Below, one piece after another: positions 11,849 through 25,700 of a DNA stretch of 64,000 bases. Numbering within the stretch: the first letter of the stretch is position 1; every line of letters starts with the position of its first letter. The notes under the pieces were generated by a model. That model saw nothing but the letters and a program-made list of their open reading frames with translations, ran no database searches and was not told the DNA's origin. Location of the stretch: positions 19,222,805 through 19,286,804 of the forward strand of contig NC_052132.2 in NCBI RefSeq assembly GCF_016086655.4, read 5' to 3'. The DNA comes from Lepeophtheirus salmonis (lineage: Eukaryota; Arthropoda; Copepoda; Siphonostomatoida; Caligidae). The translations under genes were made by a program, and so were the position numbers.

Positions 11849-14310
11849 CAATATTCAAAGTTATAGTTTAAGGTCCAACCTATAATATAAGAACATAAAA
11901 AGGCGGGGAATATGTCGATCAACAAAATCTCTGAGAGAGGAAAAGACTAAAGGCGAAAATGTATTCTTTAAAATTAGCAGTGGCAATAACATTGGCAACA
12001 AAATTACCGGTCACTAAAAATACATAACCTCAGTATCTTTGTGTAATGATTTCGCAAATCTTGAGTATTTAATAACTAACTTTTTAATGATGAAACGCAC
12101 ATCTCAAGATTTTTTAGAGGTATAGGTACATAATAGATACGATAAAGTTTATTTTTCTTTAACATATATATTTTATAGGAATTGAGATTCGATTTCCAAT
12201 ATTATTACTTTATTACCAATGTATAACAAAGAAAATAATGATTTGAAGCACTATTGTAAAAAATATTACAGATAAGACTGAAAATCCTACTTTTCTTTTT
12301 TTAATAAAATATATATTCTGTCACAATTTTTGATATTTTCCCTCGGATGAACATTCATACATACAAATAAAAAAATATTACGCTACGTTTTTATTGCTCT
12401 CTGCATGAAATAAATAAATATTATATGAATATAAACAAGAGTAAAAAAACATTCCGTTATATTCCTTTGTTAGTCATAAAATTTTAGATTGAAAAATAAT
12501 TTTTTTATTAAAATTTTTTAAAAATGTACGAAATGGATATTTTTGCTTTTAAAATATATATAACCATGGATATTGTTTTCATAAAGTAGACAAATTTTGT
12601 TTAACCAAATTTCAATACATATAAACGGTTTTCCGAACGCAAATATTAATTTGTGAACTGCATTTTAGAATTGTTTTCAACTGTCCTAAATAATTTTCAC
12701 TTTTAATAGGTTAATAAAAAAAAATTTGTCTGTCTATGAAGGCTTCATTTATGAGTGTCTACAGTTTGACAACTTGATAATAATGTCGCAACAAGCGTGT
12801 ATAGCTACAGATCAATGCGTCATAATACACTATTAAATAGGGGAGTATATTGTTAGCACAAAGTTTATCTGTTCATCGCCGCCTAAATGCTCCGATTATA
12901 GTGAGTACTGCTGCTAGTATTCTATAATAAATTAATTTATTTGTTCTTTCTGGACCTGACTAGTTAATCCATTTATATACAATTTATCTTATAAATTATC
13001 CTATAAATAGGATAAGCAAATTGGGCTTCAGTGAAGAAAATAATTTTTGAATTTAAATTTACCGCTCTATAAAATATATTGTTGGGCAAATGACTTGTTA
13101 TATATATAAAGCAAATGAAACATTGAATACTAATCTTATGGAATCAATCCCTATCAAATTTTTACAATTTTCGCTTTGGGTAGTGACTCCTAAAACTCGT
13201 TTGACATTCTATAATGACAACGTTGGTTTATTATAACTTATCTTGATGTTAAATTATAAGTTTGTATTTGTTAATATAATATACCCTAAACTGTTATTTA
13301 GTCATAAATAATTTAGAATAAGTCTTTGTATATCGAAGATTATAATAAATATTTTTTGCAATATGGTAACATAACGAATATGCACAATTTAAGCCTTAAT
13401 ATTACATTGCCGAAAAATTACAAAAATAGCTTTGGTGGTCACTCTACGCCTTTCTAAAACTTGCTACATATTTTTTCAATCGTATTATCCAATTTTGTGG
13501 ATGATATTAAGAGAATACATTAATTTTAGACATAGAAAAATAATATTTAACTATATGGATGTGAGATGCATGTTATAGTCATAATCAAATAGTTACATAA
13601 ATTTACAAATAATCAATTACATTTGAAAGTTTTGGTCACAACTATAGTTTTGAATAGATTTGAACGCTAGGAAGTGCTTCTTCTGTATTAAAACAATTTC
13701 AAAGTTTATGATTGCATTTTTGCTAATAATGTGATCATTATTGAATTGTTAATTTCAGTATTTTGAGGTATCTCATATTAGAATGTACCGTTGTATAGAA
13801 TGTATTTATATCAGGATCAATAGAATTGTCTATGAGTAGAAACGTCGTAAGTTGATAGCTCAACAGTGTTCTGCAATGTGATTTTTTTCATTACACATTT
13901 AGGATTAATATATTCTTGGAACCTCACTTTGTACTTAAATTAGTCATCAAATTTAATATATAATATATATATGGCTAGTTTTAAAGCGACTTAGTGTGGA
14001 GCCAAACTTTTTTTTTTTTAATTTTTAGACATAATCTTACTTTATATTGTCCCTTCATACAATTTTCATTTCAAGAATAATAATCACTTTAAAGTACATG
14101 TACACAGTACTGTGTTGTGATATGAATATCTTTATATAATTTTTATTTAGAATATTGAAATAAAAAGTAAAGCATTTTATCTGATCAATGATGTCAAAAA
14201 TGAAAAAAAAATGCATAAAGATTTTTATTTAAACAATTTCACATAAATAATTAGTTGTTGCTAGTCTTTTCATGCCTTTGTAAATGGTTATAGCAATTTA
14301 TCTAAACATA
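11849..14310. other. AT-rich DNA without recognisable genes
   Basis: Only AT-rich short frames. A slightly less AT-rich patch at about 12770-12930 shows no codon structure or RNA fold that I can support. Confidence 0.45.
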
Positions 14311-14676
14311 CTGGGTGTGTCTTTAGTCGTTGAACACTTTGTACGTCATAACTAAAATTAATTAAATGCTAGATATACTCGTTGTTAAAAAAAATATTTT
14401 TTAGCTTGTATACTAGCATCCACTCGATGACAGAAGGCCTTGTAGGAGTTTTCAATCTTCCACTCCTTCATTCTGGCCCATGTCTTAGAAAAGTGACATT
14501 CCTGTTTAATTATCGTTATCGTAGTCTTCACTATTTTTTTGTGAAAGACTTTAGTTACAAAGTATTTAGTTAACATATGTCCAAATATTTTATACAAATA
14601 ACACATGACCCCACAACCACTCATAAAGCCATAACTTAAGATTTAAAAAGTGTTCATCTATTTAAGTTGCTCCCGG
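14311..14676 (-). mobile_element. Short deleted Tc1-like element
   Basis: A TA flanks both ends. The left end (ctgggtgtgtctttagtcgt, then tgaacacttt) and the reverse complement of the right end (ccgggagcaacttaaataga, then tgaacacttt) form imperfect inverted repeats of about 30 bp. The minus-strand frame (14624-14385) ends with WKIENSYKAFCHRVDASIQ followed by AKKYFF. This resembles the usual Tc1 transposase C-terminus, in which a Trp-containing stretch is followed by a pattern like RRVxAxIxAKG. The stretch before it (IVKTTITIIKQ) may be N-terminal, which would make this an N-to-C fusion by internal deletion. At 366 bp it cannot encode a transposase. Confidence 0.55.
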
Positions 14677-14941
14677 TAATACCTCATAACCTATCTATTT
14701 AAACTTATATATTTACGGTTATCTAACATACTTCTTTTTTTTTTTTCTTTAGGTAAGCGTCCAATAAAGAAAACTAAGACTTTCTTAATTCATTACAAGA
14801 TAGTCAATACATTTCTTATAACCCTTGATGTAGTTTATATATTTTACAAATTTTTATTCTTAATAATTTCATAATGTCAATAAAAATGCGTAGGTATTAA
14901 ATTTAATTTATTCATATATAAGTTATACATATTTAACAATA

Positions 14942-15686
14942 GATTGGGGAAAAAGTAGTTTTTTTTTTTTTCAACCGCTTTTTAAAGTTAAGTAAATTTC
15001 CTTCCTTATTTTTTACATCGGACATTGTAAAGGTGTGAGTGTATAACACAAACACTTATTCGTCAGTTCAGTCGTGAATTATACTGCGTCGAGTATGGAT
15101 GTCTCGAAGGAAGAAATTCGCCATATTTTACATTTGTACTACCTATAAAAGAAAACCCCATCGAAAGCGACCAAGCACATTTGAAATGTATACGAACCCG
15201 ATACTCTTTCGGTTCGTTTTGCAAAACAGTGGTTAAAAGGATTTATTTCCTATGTAGTGGAAGTTGGGCTACGCACTTGCAGGACTGTCGTCAAAAAAAT
15301 CATTGAATATATCGAGATACAGAGTCAGGTTATCAGTTGTAGCGTCGGCCAAAAAGCTGAACATTGATCATAAAACCGTTTGAACTATTTTCAGAATTAA
15401 ACTCGAAAATTAAATTAATCTTGGTTTATCAAGATAAAGCCAGGACGCACACATCTTTGATGATGTGCCAGAATCTCCGATAACTCGGATGTGAAGTTGT
15501 TATTTATCCACTTTTTTGCTAATAGGGGCAAGGGCTTCTACGAGAAGGGAATTATGACGTTTAATTCTTGTTGACAACTAATTATTGGACAAAACGAAGT
15601 ATACTTGGTTTTAATCAAACAATTTTAACACTTTTTATAAAGGATTTAAATAAAGCAAACAATCCGAAATTACTTTTTTGCCATCG
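14942..15686 (+). mobile_element. Internally deleted mariner element
   Basis: A TA flanks both ends. The left end gattggggaaaaagtag and the reverse complement of the right end (cgatggcaaaaaagtaattt) are imperfect inverted repeats. The plus strand carries the start of a mariner transposase near 15094, reading MDVSKEEIRHILHLYYL with later frameshifts, and helix-turn-helix sequence up to about 15380 (KKLNIDHKTV). Sequence then jumps at about 15445 to the C-terminal part, with HTSLMMCQNLR at 15450-15482 and GFYEKGIMT at about 15530-15560. The central catalytic segment is deleted, including the first catalytic Asp and most of the second block. The order and motifs match classical mariner (cecropia/mauritiana type) rather than the maT copies elsewhere in the window. 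Confidence 0.85.
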
Positions 15687-15688
15687 TA

Positions 15689-18600
15689 ATATATTCAAAA
15701 AAAATTGCAGAAATATTTTTATATTCAGCAGGCTTCACAATTTGTTTATGACATCCTGGTATAAATTTATATACATATTTACAATAATATTCCATTTTTA
15801 GTCATTTTCTGCTTTAAAAAAAATCAAACAACTGTAATACATAATATTAATAATAAACGTGAATCAACTTTGCACACATACATAAATTTATGAACGCATT
15901 ATTTTAATATTGAAATGGCATTACAACATTAGGAAGTAACCATTTTATTGGCACATTGCTACAATAATAAAACGTCATTATGACATGAAAACTGTTTGTA
16001 ACGCTAAATGAGGAAGAGCCCTGAGCTTGTTTCTTCGCAACATCTGTGTACCTGTTTTTTCTTCATTTTGCTAGCTGGGCTAAATTTTGGCATGAAAATT
16101 AAGAGAATACGGTCATTTCAAAATAAAAAACCGATCGACTGGGACTATAATTGAAGAGGGAATGTATGAAAAAAGTATTAATGTAAATAACAAAAGAGTA
16201 AAACCAGATGAGTGAATTTAGAACTATCAACCAAAAAATATTTAACAACTAATCAAAAGAGTTAATTATCTTTGGTAATTAACATTGGTACTAAATATTA
16301 TCTTCTTTTCCTTCCAACTATAGATAAAGTAGTATGTCCACCTTTAATATTGTCCCAGACAGGACTGGCTGTGTGGGGAACACTGCCTTAAATTATGATG
16401 TGTAAAAAATAACAGTAAATAATTAAAATTCAAGATTTTTATATTAGATGTAATTTATTTTTTAAGATATGGAAGGAGTCTTATTATTATGATTTATATC
16501 TATCTTTTTCAAAAATTCCAAAAAGTTTTGTAATTTATTTTAAAAATAAAAATTATGCAATTGCTATGAATTAAGAAAGTAAAGTTTCCAATTAAAACTA
16601 AAGAAAAAGGGATTTTAAAAATTTGACACAGGCAAATATGACATCTTTGGAATTTCAGTGTTAAAAAACTGGACATTAAAAACATCTAAATACCATCCCA
16701 ATTTTAAAGATAAAGGACTGATATGGATAGTTAATCTCTTACTATAAAAAAAAAAAAAAAAAAACTCAAATGCACCCGCTTCTCAAAAATATAACGTGTT
16801 TCATATGATTAAATTGATATAAATTTTCTTCATTCAAAAATATTTGTATGTTAAATTATGTTTTATAATTATTATATCAAATGAATACAGCACAACATTA
16901 GTTATAACATCATATATTGGTCATATATGCCAAATTATCAACGGGAACTCAACTCTATATTTATTTTAATAGTTTACACAAGGGTGGCTCTTTTTCTCTA
17001 CTTTAAAAAACAATGTTTTTATTTTCATTATCTTACCCCTTCAATAGTAAACGTTATTCGTTTGTAAAAAAATTGTAACATTTGAGTGAAGTACTTTAAA
17101 CTTATGTATAAAATTGTATTTCCACAATATTTCCTGACGTTTTTACTCCTAAAAATAAATGAAACATCAACTAATGGATAATATATCCACTAATTAGACG
17201 AGAAGATTGTACCAAAGAATGGTTCATTCTGTAGATAATGTACTTTGCAATGCAATGATTATTAATTATTCTTATTGATATTCAAAAGGTTTCAATATTG
17301 AAACTACGAAATACATGAAAGTACTTACATAACTGTATTTATGTTTAAAGGCAAAGTTGATTTTCTAGTTTAGTATCGTTTAATTTTTCAGTATAGGGGA
17401 AGGGCCACGAAGTTTTGTTATGAATGGAACAAAATAGAACGATAATACAGTTAAAAGTGAAATATTGTTTTTTAAGGGCCTCCTTGTCTACACATATACA
17501 AGTATACGTATTTTATAATATAGGTTGGTACGGTTTTCTGATGTGTTATATTTTTTGGCAAACTACAATCAAAATATAATTAATTAACTGCATTTCTGTA
17601 TATTTATTATGGTAAAAACAGTAGCAAGTATACAGTTAAAAAAATAAAAAGTTTATTAATTATTATTTTCAAAAAACATCGTATATAGTTATATATAGTA
17701 TTTTATATATTTGTGCAATTGATGAATGAATCAGGTTTTTTTTTTCTCTTTTCAAATTCTTTGATAGAATTTAATTAAAACTTAACACTGGAACGACGAT
17801 ACTGTAGCACTTCCCTTTTGTGGATTACTGATATCATTACTAATAGTCTTTTTTTGTTTAAAATTATTTTAAAATTTAAAAATATTTTCATTGAACATTT
17901 TAAATTTATTTTTCTCAAAAAAAGTAAAAAAGGCCGTAAAAATGTATAGCATTTCCCATTTGCAAACTGCTGGTATCAAAAATGATCTCCTCTCAGTTTC
18001 AAAACTATGTCCACCGTCAAAAAAAATTTTGTTTGAATCTGTTTCGATGAATAAATTCCGATATGTCTGGTTATTGGATTAAACAAGTAAAATTCGGTGT
18101 GTGCAAAATTTATTCCCCCATCATTATCTATGTTCCCATGCTTCATAAAATATAAATGTTTTTGGACTGCTAGGGGTGGAACTTTACATAATATTTTAGG
18201 GTAAAGTCAAAATGCAAGCAAAGAAATATCATTCTATTATAAAAATACTGCTAGCTCCATCAGACTCATTTTTCATATGTTTGTTGGTACACCTTTCCTA
18301 AATTTGTGACTTGGATTTCACCTCTAGATTTTAAATAAAACACAGGTTTTTTATTTCATTATATTTTTTAATCTACATAAATACAAAAAAAACATACCAT
18401 AGGAAGAACATATACACATATTTACCTTACTGAAAACCTTTTATAGAACATGTTTTACCTTGAATAACTAATCATCTATTTTTTAGGTAACAAAGGTAAA
18501 AAAAGATGGCAAAGAGTAAGAATGGGTCAAATGAACTGAAGCCTTAATATAAGTGCAGTAAATTTTATATTGTTTTATAGCTCAAATAATAGTATATAAA

Positions 18601-21600
18601 ATAGTAACTGTCTAAAGTAAAATAACTATATAATTTAATCAATTTGTTTACTTTGAGGTAAAGGTATAATTTCAATATTTTTACTTTTCTTACAATGAGC
18701 TATCCTTACCCTAATATATCCAAGGGATTAAATTATATGCAAATAAATATATGGGACATATTATTAAGCTGGAATAAATTAAAAGAAAATGGGAAATATC
18801 AACTTACTTCAAGCTTATTTTCAGGCTATTTTACTTTGTAAGAAATGCTGATATAATTTGTTTACCGGTCTTTATGCACTCTTATAGTAAAAAATTATTA
18901 ACTGACGGTATGTTGTTATTATAGTTAAGGCTTTGAGCTTTTTATGATGCTCTTTACCCCTTCGTAGTTGAAATGGAATTTTCTATATATTGTAAAAATT
19001 GTTTCAAATCTGTTAAAAATAGATTTTATCATCTAAATTTTTGAGTATGGTAAAAAGAAATACTTTATAATATATGCAACTTTTGGTTGTAAAAATGTAT
19101 TTTCTTGGAATATTTAGTAAATTTTGTAATTTTTAATAAATTTTTGGTGAACTTGAATAATTGGTTCGCTTTATGTAATTTTTATTCCTCTTTTCTTTTT
19201 TTTAAATCTAGGGTACACGTGTTGCTATTAATATATTTTCATCTGTTATTTTTATATCACACTCAAATTCATCAGAAATTAATGAGTACATTTTTGCTGC
19301 ACAATCTCAAATCTAAAATTTGTCAATAATAATTTATATTTCATAGAAGTTTTGATCAAAAATATAATTAAAATTTGTTAACTATAATTATTCCAAATTG
19401 AATCTTGTTATTAATAAATATGTTGAATTTTTTTTTATGTTTTTTATGCAATTTCAATTGATTTTTTACGAGTGCAAAATATAAACAATATTGAAGAAAA
19501 TATTACAAATTTAAATAACGTAGTTTTTGATCTATTTTGAATTGTATCATGTGATATAATTCCTTTAATACTTTAGGTAACGTTTTACTACAGTTAACTA
19601 ACTACGTAAAAAAAGTGTAATAACTATGAGTTAGTTAAAATTTAAAACTTTCTAAGTTGGGAATTCTATTTCTATAATAATTGTCATATATAGAATTATG
19701 GTCACATTTAATAAATCATTTAAAAAACGAGGTTTGTGTATGATGAATAAAAAATAATATAGACATAATTTAAACAGAAGAATTTCAGTAATTATTTTAA
19801 CTAAATGATTAACTTTCACGAAAAACAATTCCAACCTGGATTTAAGTTGACATGTTACATAAATATAATAATTTATTCACATTTATCAGTTATGACATTC
19901 CAAACTATACCAATTAGGACTTTTAATATACTCATTTGGCTTTTTTGAAGTTTTTAAAGGAAGGGGTTGATATAACCAGCCAATTAGTATTGGATATTGA
20001 TGTTTGAATTGACGGCCAAGAGTAATGTTTACTGGATCGCTTACTTTTGCAGATTTGTAAAATAATTGAGAATAATTTTTCTGTTCTAATCCAATGAGGG
20101 AGAAATTGTGTATTTCTTTCTCATTCATATTCCCTATATTTCTTGTTGAAATTTTTTAATTCCAGTAAACATGTCCTTATATTATATGGCTATAAAGATT
20201 AAAACTGCTTTTGAATAATATTTTATTTGTCTAATTTAAAAATAAATTAATTCATGTTATGATAATAAGTGTAAAAATAATATGAAAGGCTTGCCAAAAT
20301 CTTTTAGTAAATTGTTATAATAAAAGAAGTAGAAATGGATATTTTTTTCTGGTAAATACGTCTGTATTTTATTGCAAAATGTATTTGCTATAATAGCTAT
20401 TAAATGATTAAATACATTTTATTGATTTATTGAACATCATTGACAAACTTTTATTAAGAGTAAATATAAACAAGAATAATAGGAAAATTGGCCATTCATT
20501 TTCGAATGTACTGTTGAGTATAATGATTATATAAATTAAAGCGATCACAATTTTGAGTATGTACAGAAATGACAAAAGATCGGAATTTGGTGTTAAAATA
20601 TATTTTTAGTTTAATTCATCAAATAAGAAAATAATCTTTATTATCAATCTAAGATTGGAAATTCAATTCAAATTTGTGTATGATTTTTCGACCAAAATTT
20701 TCTTTCAATACGATGGTTTCTTAAAATATTCAAAATATATCTATTTTTGTACATATTATAATGGGCTTTTTGATTTACAATGAAACCTACTAATATTCAA
20801 GAAGAAGAATCTGAAATTTTTATTCGCATCCAGTGGATCAAATTTGGTATAAAGGAATTTAAAAATTGAGATTATGGTGTATATTTTTACAAAATGCAAT
20901 ATGTATTTAATTAAACAAAGAAAGGAGATAGTTTGTGTCGTTGGGTTATAAAATTATCAGAAATTTTTTATTTTAAGAATAAATTGTGCTCATTTTATGT
21001 AAGTATAGAATTCCTTTAATCAAGTAAAATAAGAATGTATATTGTATGGGAATACAAAGTTTTTAAAGGAAAAAAAGGTAAAGATGCACTGAAAAAAAGA
21101 TGTCTGCTATTATTGTATATTTTAAGGAGATGAAGAAAAAAAAAGATTACAAATAAATTAGACGTATAAATTGGTAGATAATGAAAACTCATTAAAATTT
21201 AAAATGCAAGATAATAAGTTACTCACTTTCATACCCTAAGGTGAGTACTTCTTTTGAATGTCTAGTCAACTCAAAAATACAATGTACATATTGGCAATAA
21301 AACACTTTATTTGTTCCTTTAGTTGTGACTTACTATAAGTATCTTTGTTTTTTTAGAATTATATTTTATAACTGCGAGTAAACAAAATGGTTGTAGGGAA
21401 ATTATTTTAAAGTTTGTTGACTGTAAAGAATATTATGCTATATGAATAAATTATTATTAAACTACGCCATGCATCACCTTTTTTTCATCCGCTTCTTCAT
21501 ATTCATTATTATGGTAGATAAATAATACAAACGCATAATAAACATTCTTTAAGACCTCGTTAATTAATTCAATAATTAGGTAATATCTTTGAAACAAATA

Positions 21601-22505
21601 AATTAATATCTAAACTAAATAAACTAGATATATATGATAAATGGAGAATTTTAATATAAGGTGCATTAAACATATGATACACAAATAATATTAAAAGATA
21701 TTTAAGTCTCTGAGGTGGATAAACATCCCATGGTAATAATAAAGAGTGGATAAGAAATTCCATAATATCGGCTTTATCGAACATAAATTCATAGGAAACT
21801 ATATTCTTAATCCATATTGAATTATCAACCTATATCGATTTGTGAGCTTACAGCTATCTGTTTATTTGTTACATATCATCTCCTGAACTACAAAATGGCA
21901 CTTGGTTTAGTATTATTCAGCCAATGTTATTGGCGTGGGGTACAAAATCAGTCGGGTTTTTTTTTATTTGGTAAAAACGAAAAATGTAACTACTATCATT
22001 TTATGGCACATAACTTTTAAAAAAATCATAATTATATTCCATCATTTGTTTTATCGAAACTAAAATATAAGCAACATCATATGATAACCAAGCACTTTTT
22101 AGAGTGAAATCATTTTATATCTTGACGTACCGCCTAAAACGAACACCAAAGCCGCTCCATTAAACAATAAAGATAAATGACGTTATCATAGATTGATATC
22201 AATGGTATCATTATATAAATGGTCTTGCATTCGGAAGAGGCTGGCGTTTCGTTTTTTATAAACGGTTTCTAGAGTAGAAGAAGTTGACAACGCTATTTTT
22301 CCATTAAAAAAAACTTGTACAAATTGTAACTTGTATAAACAAAATGTACCAATTAATAGGAGAAGCTAAATTTACACGACGAATGCGCTCATTTTACCTA
22401 TTTTAATAATGATATTCCCATTTCAGACATCAAAATCCTTAACCAACCCAAATTAAGTAAATTTATTTCTTGTGCGTGGGAAAAAACTTCGTAAATCAGA
22501 GTAAA
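15689..22505. other. Long AT-rich stretch without recognisable genes
   Basis: Translation in all frames gives only short low-complexity peptides. A poly-A tract lies at about 16745-16764. The less AT-rich bit at 16330-16390 contains ggcagtgttccccacac on the minus strand, which recalls hAT ends but has no partner. I see no RNA gene or conserved protein block. Confidence 0.45.
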
Positions 22506-22605
22506 AGAAAGACATCTTTCAAGGACTGATAATAGATACGTCCAATGGACAGGACCAATTTTAAGACAAACATTAAGGACTCATACAACCAAAGGTTTTT
22601 GAAAC
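22506..22605 (+). repeat. Short dispersed repeat B, copy 1
   Basis: The block aaggactgataat, followed by gac-rich sequence and then a-ttaa-gactcatacaa, is shared with about 23515-23585. The copies are diverged. Nature unknown. Confidence 0.35.
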
Positions 22606-23514
22606 TGTTTACAGTTTAACCAGAGTTATTTAAAGTTCAACCGATTAATATTCAGAACATTAATAAGGAAAAGAGAGATTGACAGCTCATAAAAATGCTA
22701 TGTAAATGTTGTAAATAGTGGGATAACGTCGAGTAGTAAATATATGTATATACAAATTATTTAAACAGTAGTCAATTTGATGTTTTTTTTATTATTTGTA
22801 TTAACTTGTTTCTGTTTTTCTAATATAATTATTGCTTATTTATTATTCTCTACTTTTTCTTAATTAAATAATACACAAATAAACAGTCTCCTCTTCAGGG
22901 ATTATTTAAAAAAAAAAAACAATAAATTTATCCAATTATCCTTTAGAATAAAATAAAAAGACAATTAAAATACAATCTAAAAACCAAACTTGTTCAGAGC
23001 TGGGATTTTCAATAATACTTTACAAGCCTGCATTCCGAACCTTGCACATGTTGTAATCACTGGTAGTTTCAAAAATGACTTTTATGTGATTATGTGCTTT
23101 ATACTTGTTTTGTTAAAACCATACAGCTTCTTGTTTGTTGTTGAACTCCCACTTGAAATGCAACGAAATCCATTGTCGATCGATTCAAAGATCAGCCAAA
23201 GCTTTAAGAAATATCAAAAACCAGCAGTTTTTGTTCATTAAACCGGGTTTTTTACGGGGAAAAAATACCAAGTTAATAACTGTCGTGCTTATAAAAAATT
23301 AAATTATTATGGTATTTACATTCCTAGGAAATTTAAAATCACAAAACTTCTTTATTTTAAAAGGAGAGTTGTTAATGTTTGAAAATTATGAAATGAAATG
23401 TTTTTCAAAATATAATGTTTTAAATGTTTAAGTGATAAATGCAGCAAGCCACCTTTCCATTACTATAAAGAGTTATAATTAAAATTTTGTCTTATAAAGG
23501 GTGTTTTGAAATAG
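22606..23514. other. AT-rich DNA without recognisable genes
   Basis: The 83-codon frame at 22990-23241 lacks recognisable motifs, and I do not call it a gene. Confidence 0.4.
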
Positions 23515-23585
23515 AGGAAGTTTTTTAAGGACTGATAATCGGGACAAAACAAACTTAAAGTCCATACAATACAATAAATACATCA
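23515..23585 (+). repeat. Short dispersed repeat B, copy 2
   Basis: It shares aaggactgataat and acttaaagtccatacaa with 22512-22600. It is diverged and non-coding. Confidence 0.35.
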
Positions 23586-25700
23586 ATTTAATCAAATTAT
23601 TTATTAGGTCACATTATCAATTCTTTTGGCAATTTTCATATGAATAAAAACCGGGTAGGGTATGTGTATCTGGAACATTTACGTTCTTCAGGGGTAAAAT
23701 TGAAAGTGGGCAAACCGATCAGACATAAATTGGGCTAGTTAATATTATTAATTTTCTTATGTCCCAAAAAATGTATAAAAATAATTGAGTTAGTAATTAA
23801 AAATCTACTCATTCACTTTTTAGATTTGAATACTCCAATGGAGGTCGTAGGAATCCAAAATATATTATATTCAAAAATTTGTCATATTGTTTAGAAAAAT
23901 TGTTTGGAATATTTCATTTATACTTTTATTTCTGCTCATATTTTATTTGGGGCATTATATATGTTTAAAGTTATTTTATTATTAGCTTGAAAAAAACTTT
24001 TAAACCCGAACAAGTTAGATGCTTTGGTGCAAGAGATTGTCAAATCTCGGCCGAACCCTCAACTTTATTCTTCATAATTATGAATTAAATATAGAATAGT
24101 TAGCAAGACCTATTATTCTCTGGGTAGTGTGTATGCGAAGACTAATCAAGGAATAATTTGCTTCTTTAGAAAGGCATCAAGGAAAACGAATAGGCATTTA
24201 TTTTAATGTGAGCATAAAACAATTATCTTAGATCACCTCAGACGTGTTTTTTGTTTGAATGTGAAAATATTAATATGTATCAAAGATTTTACAAATTTTT
24301 ATAGTGGCCCTAATAAAAAAATGAAAATATTACTGCAATTTTTCAAAGCATATTATACAAATTAATATTAACTAGAACGCTATTGCCTGGGTATAAAGAT
24401 GTATCATAGTTTCAAAATCAGAAAATGGAAAGAACTTGATTGACGTACTTTTTATTATACCATCAGTCTAAATCATGGGCGAATATTATTTATCTAATTG
24501 CAATATCCAATTATTTATGATATGACAAATAAACAAATTTAAAGTTATTTGAACTTTTGTGAGTTGATAACTTTGGTCAAACCTTTGCACATCTTTTAGC
24601 GTCTATGTATTTATTTCTATATGTGAAAACCTTAGAGCAATTTGATAATTATGTGATAATTATTGATAAATGCATAAAATATTTTTAAAGGAATGTGATT
24701 TCTTTGTTCTTGTTATGTTTTAGGTGTTATGTGCGAGTTTACCTTTACTTTGTATGTGATTCATGATATTATAACAATTGGAGATACTGTTGTACTTCAG
24801 GTCAAAAAAGAATAAAAAAATATATAGGAATATCTAAAATGTGCAAAGGTAAAACAATGATAGATACATTTGTAACGTTCTATCATTATTTTCAGCAATG
24901 TTTTAACAATCTTCTAATGTTTTCTTTATTTAATTGTAGATGCAAAAATAATGGAGTAAGATTAAATGAAATAAGAAACAATGTAATAAAAAAAATATAT
25001 ATATTTAAAAAAAAATCACATATACCATCTTGATAATCCCTTTCTTGTGATTACATATACATAAATATGTATATTGAATAAATCTTCTTGTGCATATCTA
25101 AGTATTGTATGCACATACACAAAGGTATAGTAATGATTACAAAGCTTTCAACAAATGTATTATATATTTTCAACTTGAATTGTAAAAAATATGACTCAAC
25201 GGTATAGATTAAAAAAACCTAAAATTGACATGACAATTGCTATTGAAAGACCTCTAGTCGTCATTCTTAGCTAAAAGTGCCTGCGATATTTCATACAGAC
25301 GTCTATAGTATATGGCCATACATTAAAATAATATGATAAATGAAAAGAGAGTGGCTTTTTGTAGTTGCTACATGAAAAGATGTGTTTTATTCTACAAAGC
25401 TGCAATAATTTTGATTGTGGTTCAATTTTAAAAAAGTATCACCCAAAAATAAAAATATAAAAAAAGTTTTATTCCAAATATTTTTTTTTCAACATTCTTT
25501 ATTTGGTTTATATACTATATAGAACATACATATATATAAATAAACTGTAGCAATGGCGTAAAAAATTACATAAATAAACATTATAGTTTATACTTAATGC
25601 TCCGTGGTAGAATTTCAACTAATATTCTAAATATCAATCTTTAAAAAAAAAAACAGTAAACATGCAAATTAAAAATTATGATAAATATTTATTAAATTTT
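23586..25700. other. AT-rich DNA, probable 3' flank of the 25701-26306 frame at its right end
   Basis: No gene is supported. Around 24000-24060 a plus-strand stretch reads like a diverged transposase fragment (LDALVQEIVKSRPNPQ), but it is too short to call. A and T runs are frequent. Confidence 0.4.

Noticed and set aside
12770..12930. GC-richer patch considered as a tRNA or SINE
   Set aside because: No cloverleaf, no convincing internal promoter boxes and no second copy in the window.
24000..24230. Possible transposase fragment (LDALVQEIVKSRPNPQ)
   Set aside because: Only one short block resembles the basic region after a Tc1 helix-turn-helix. There is no second block or ends to support it.
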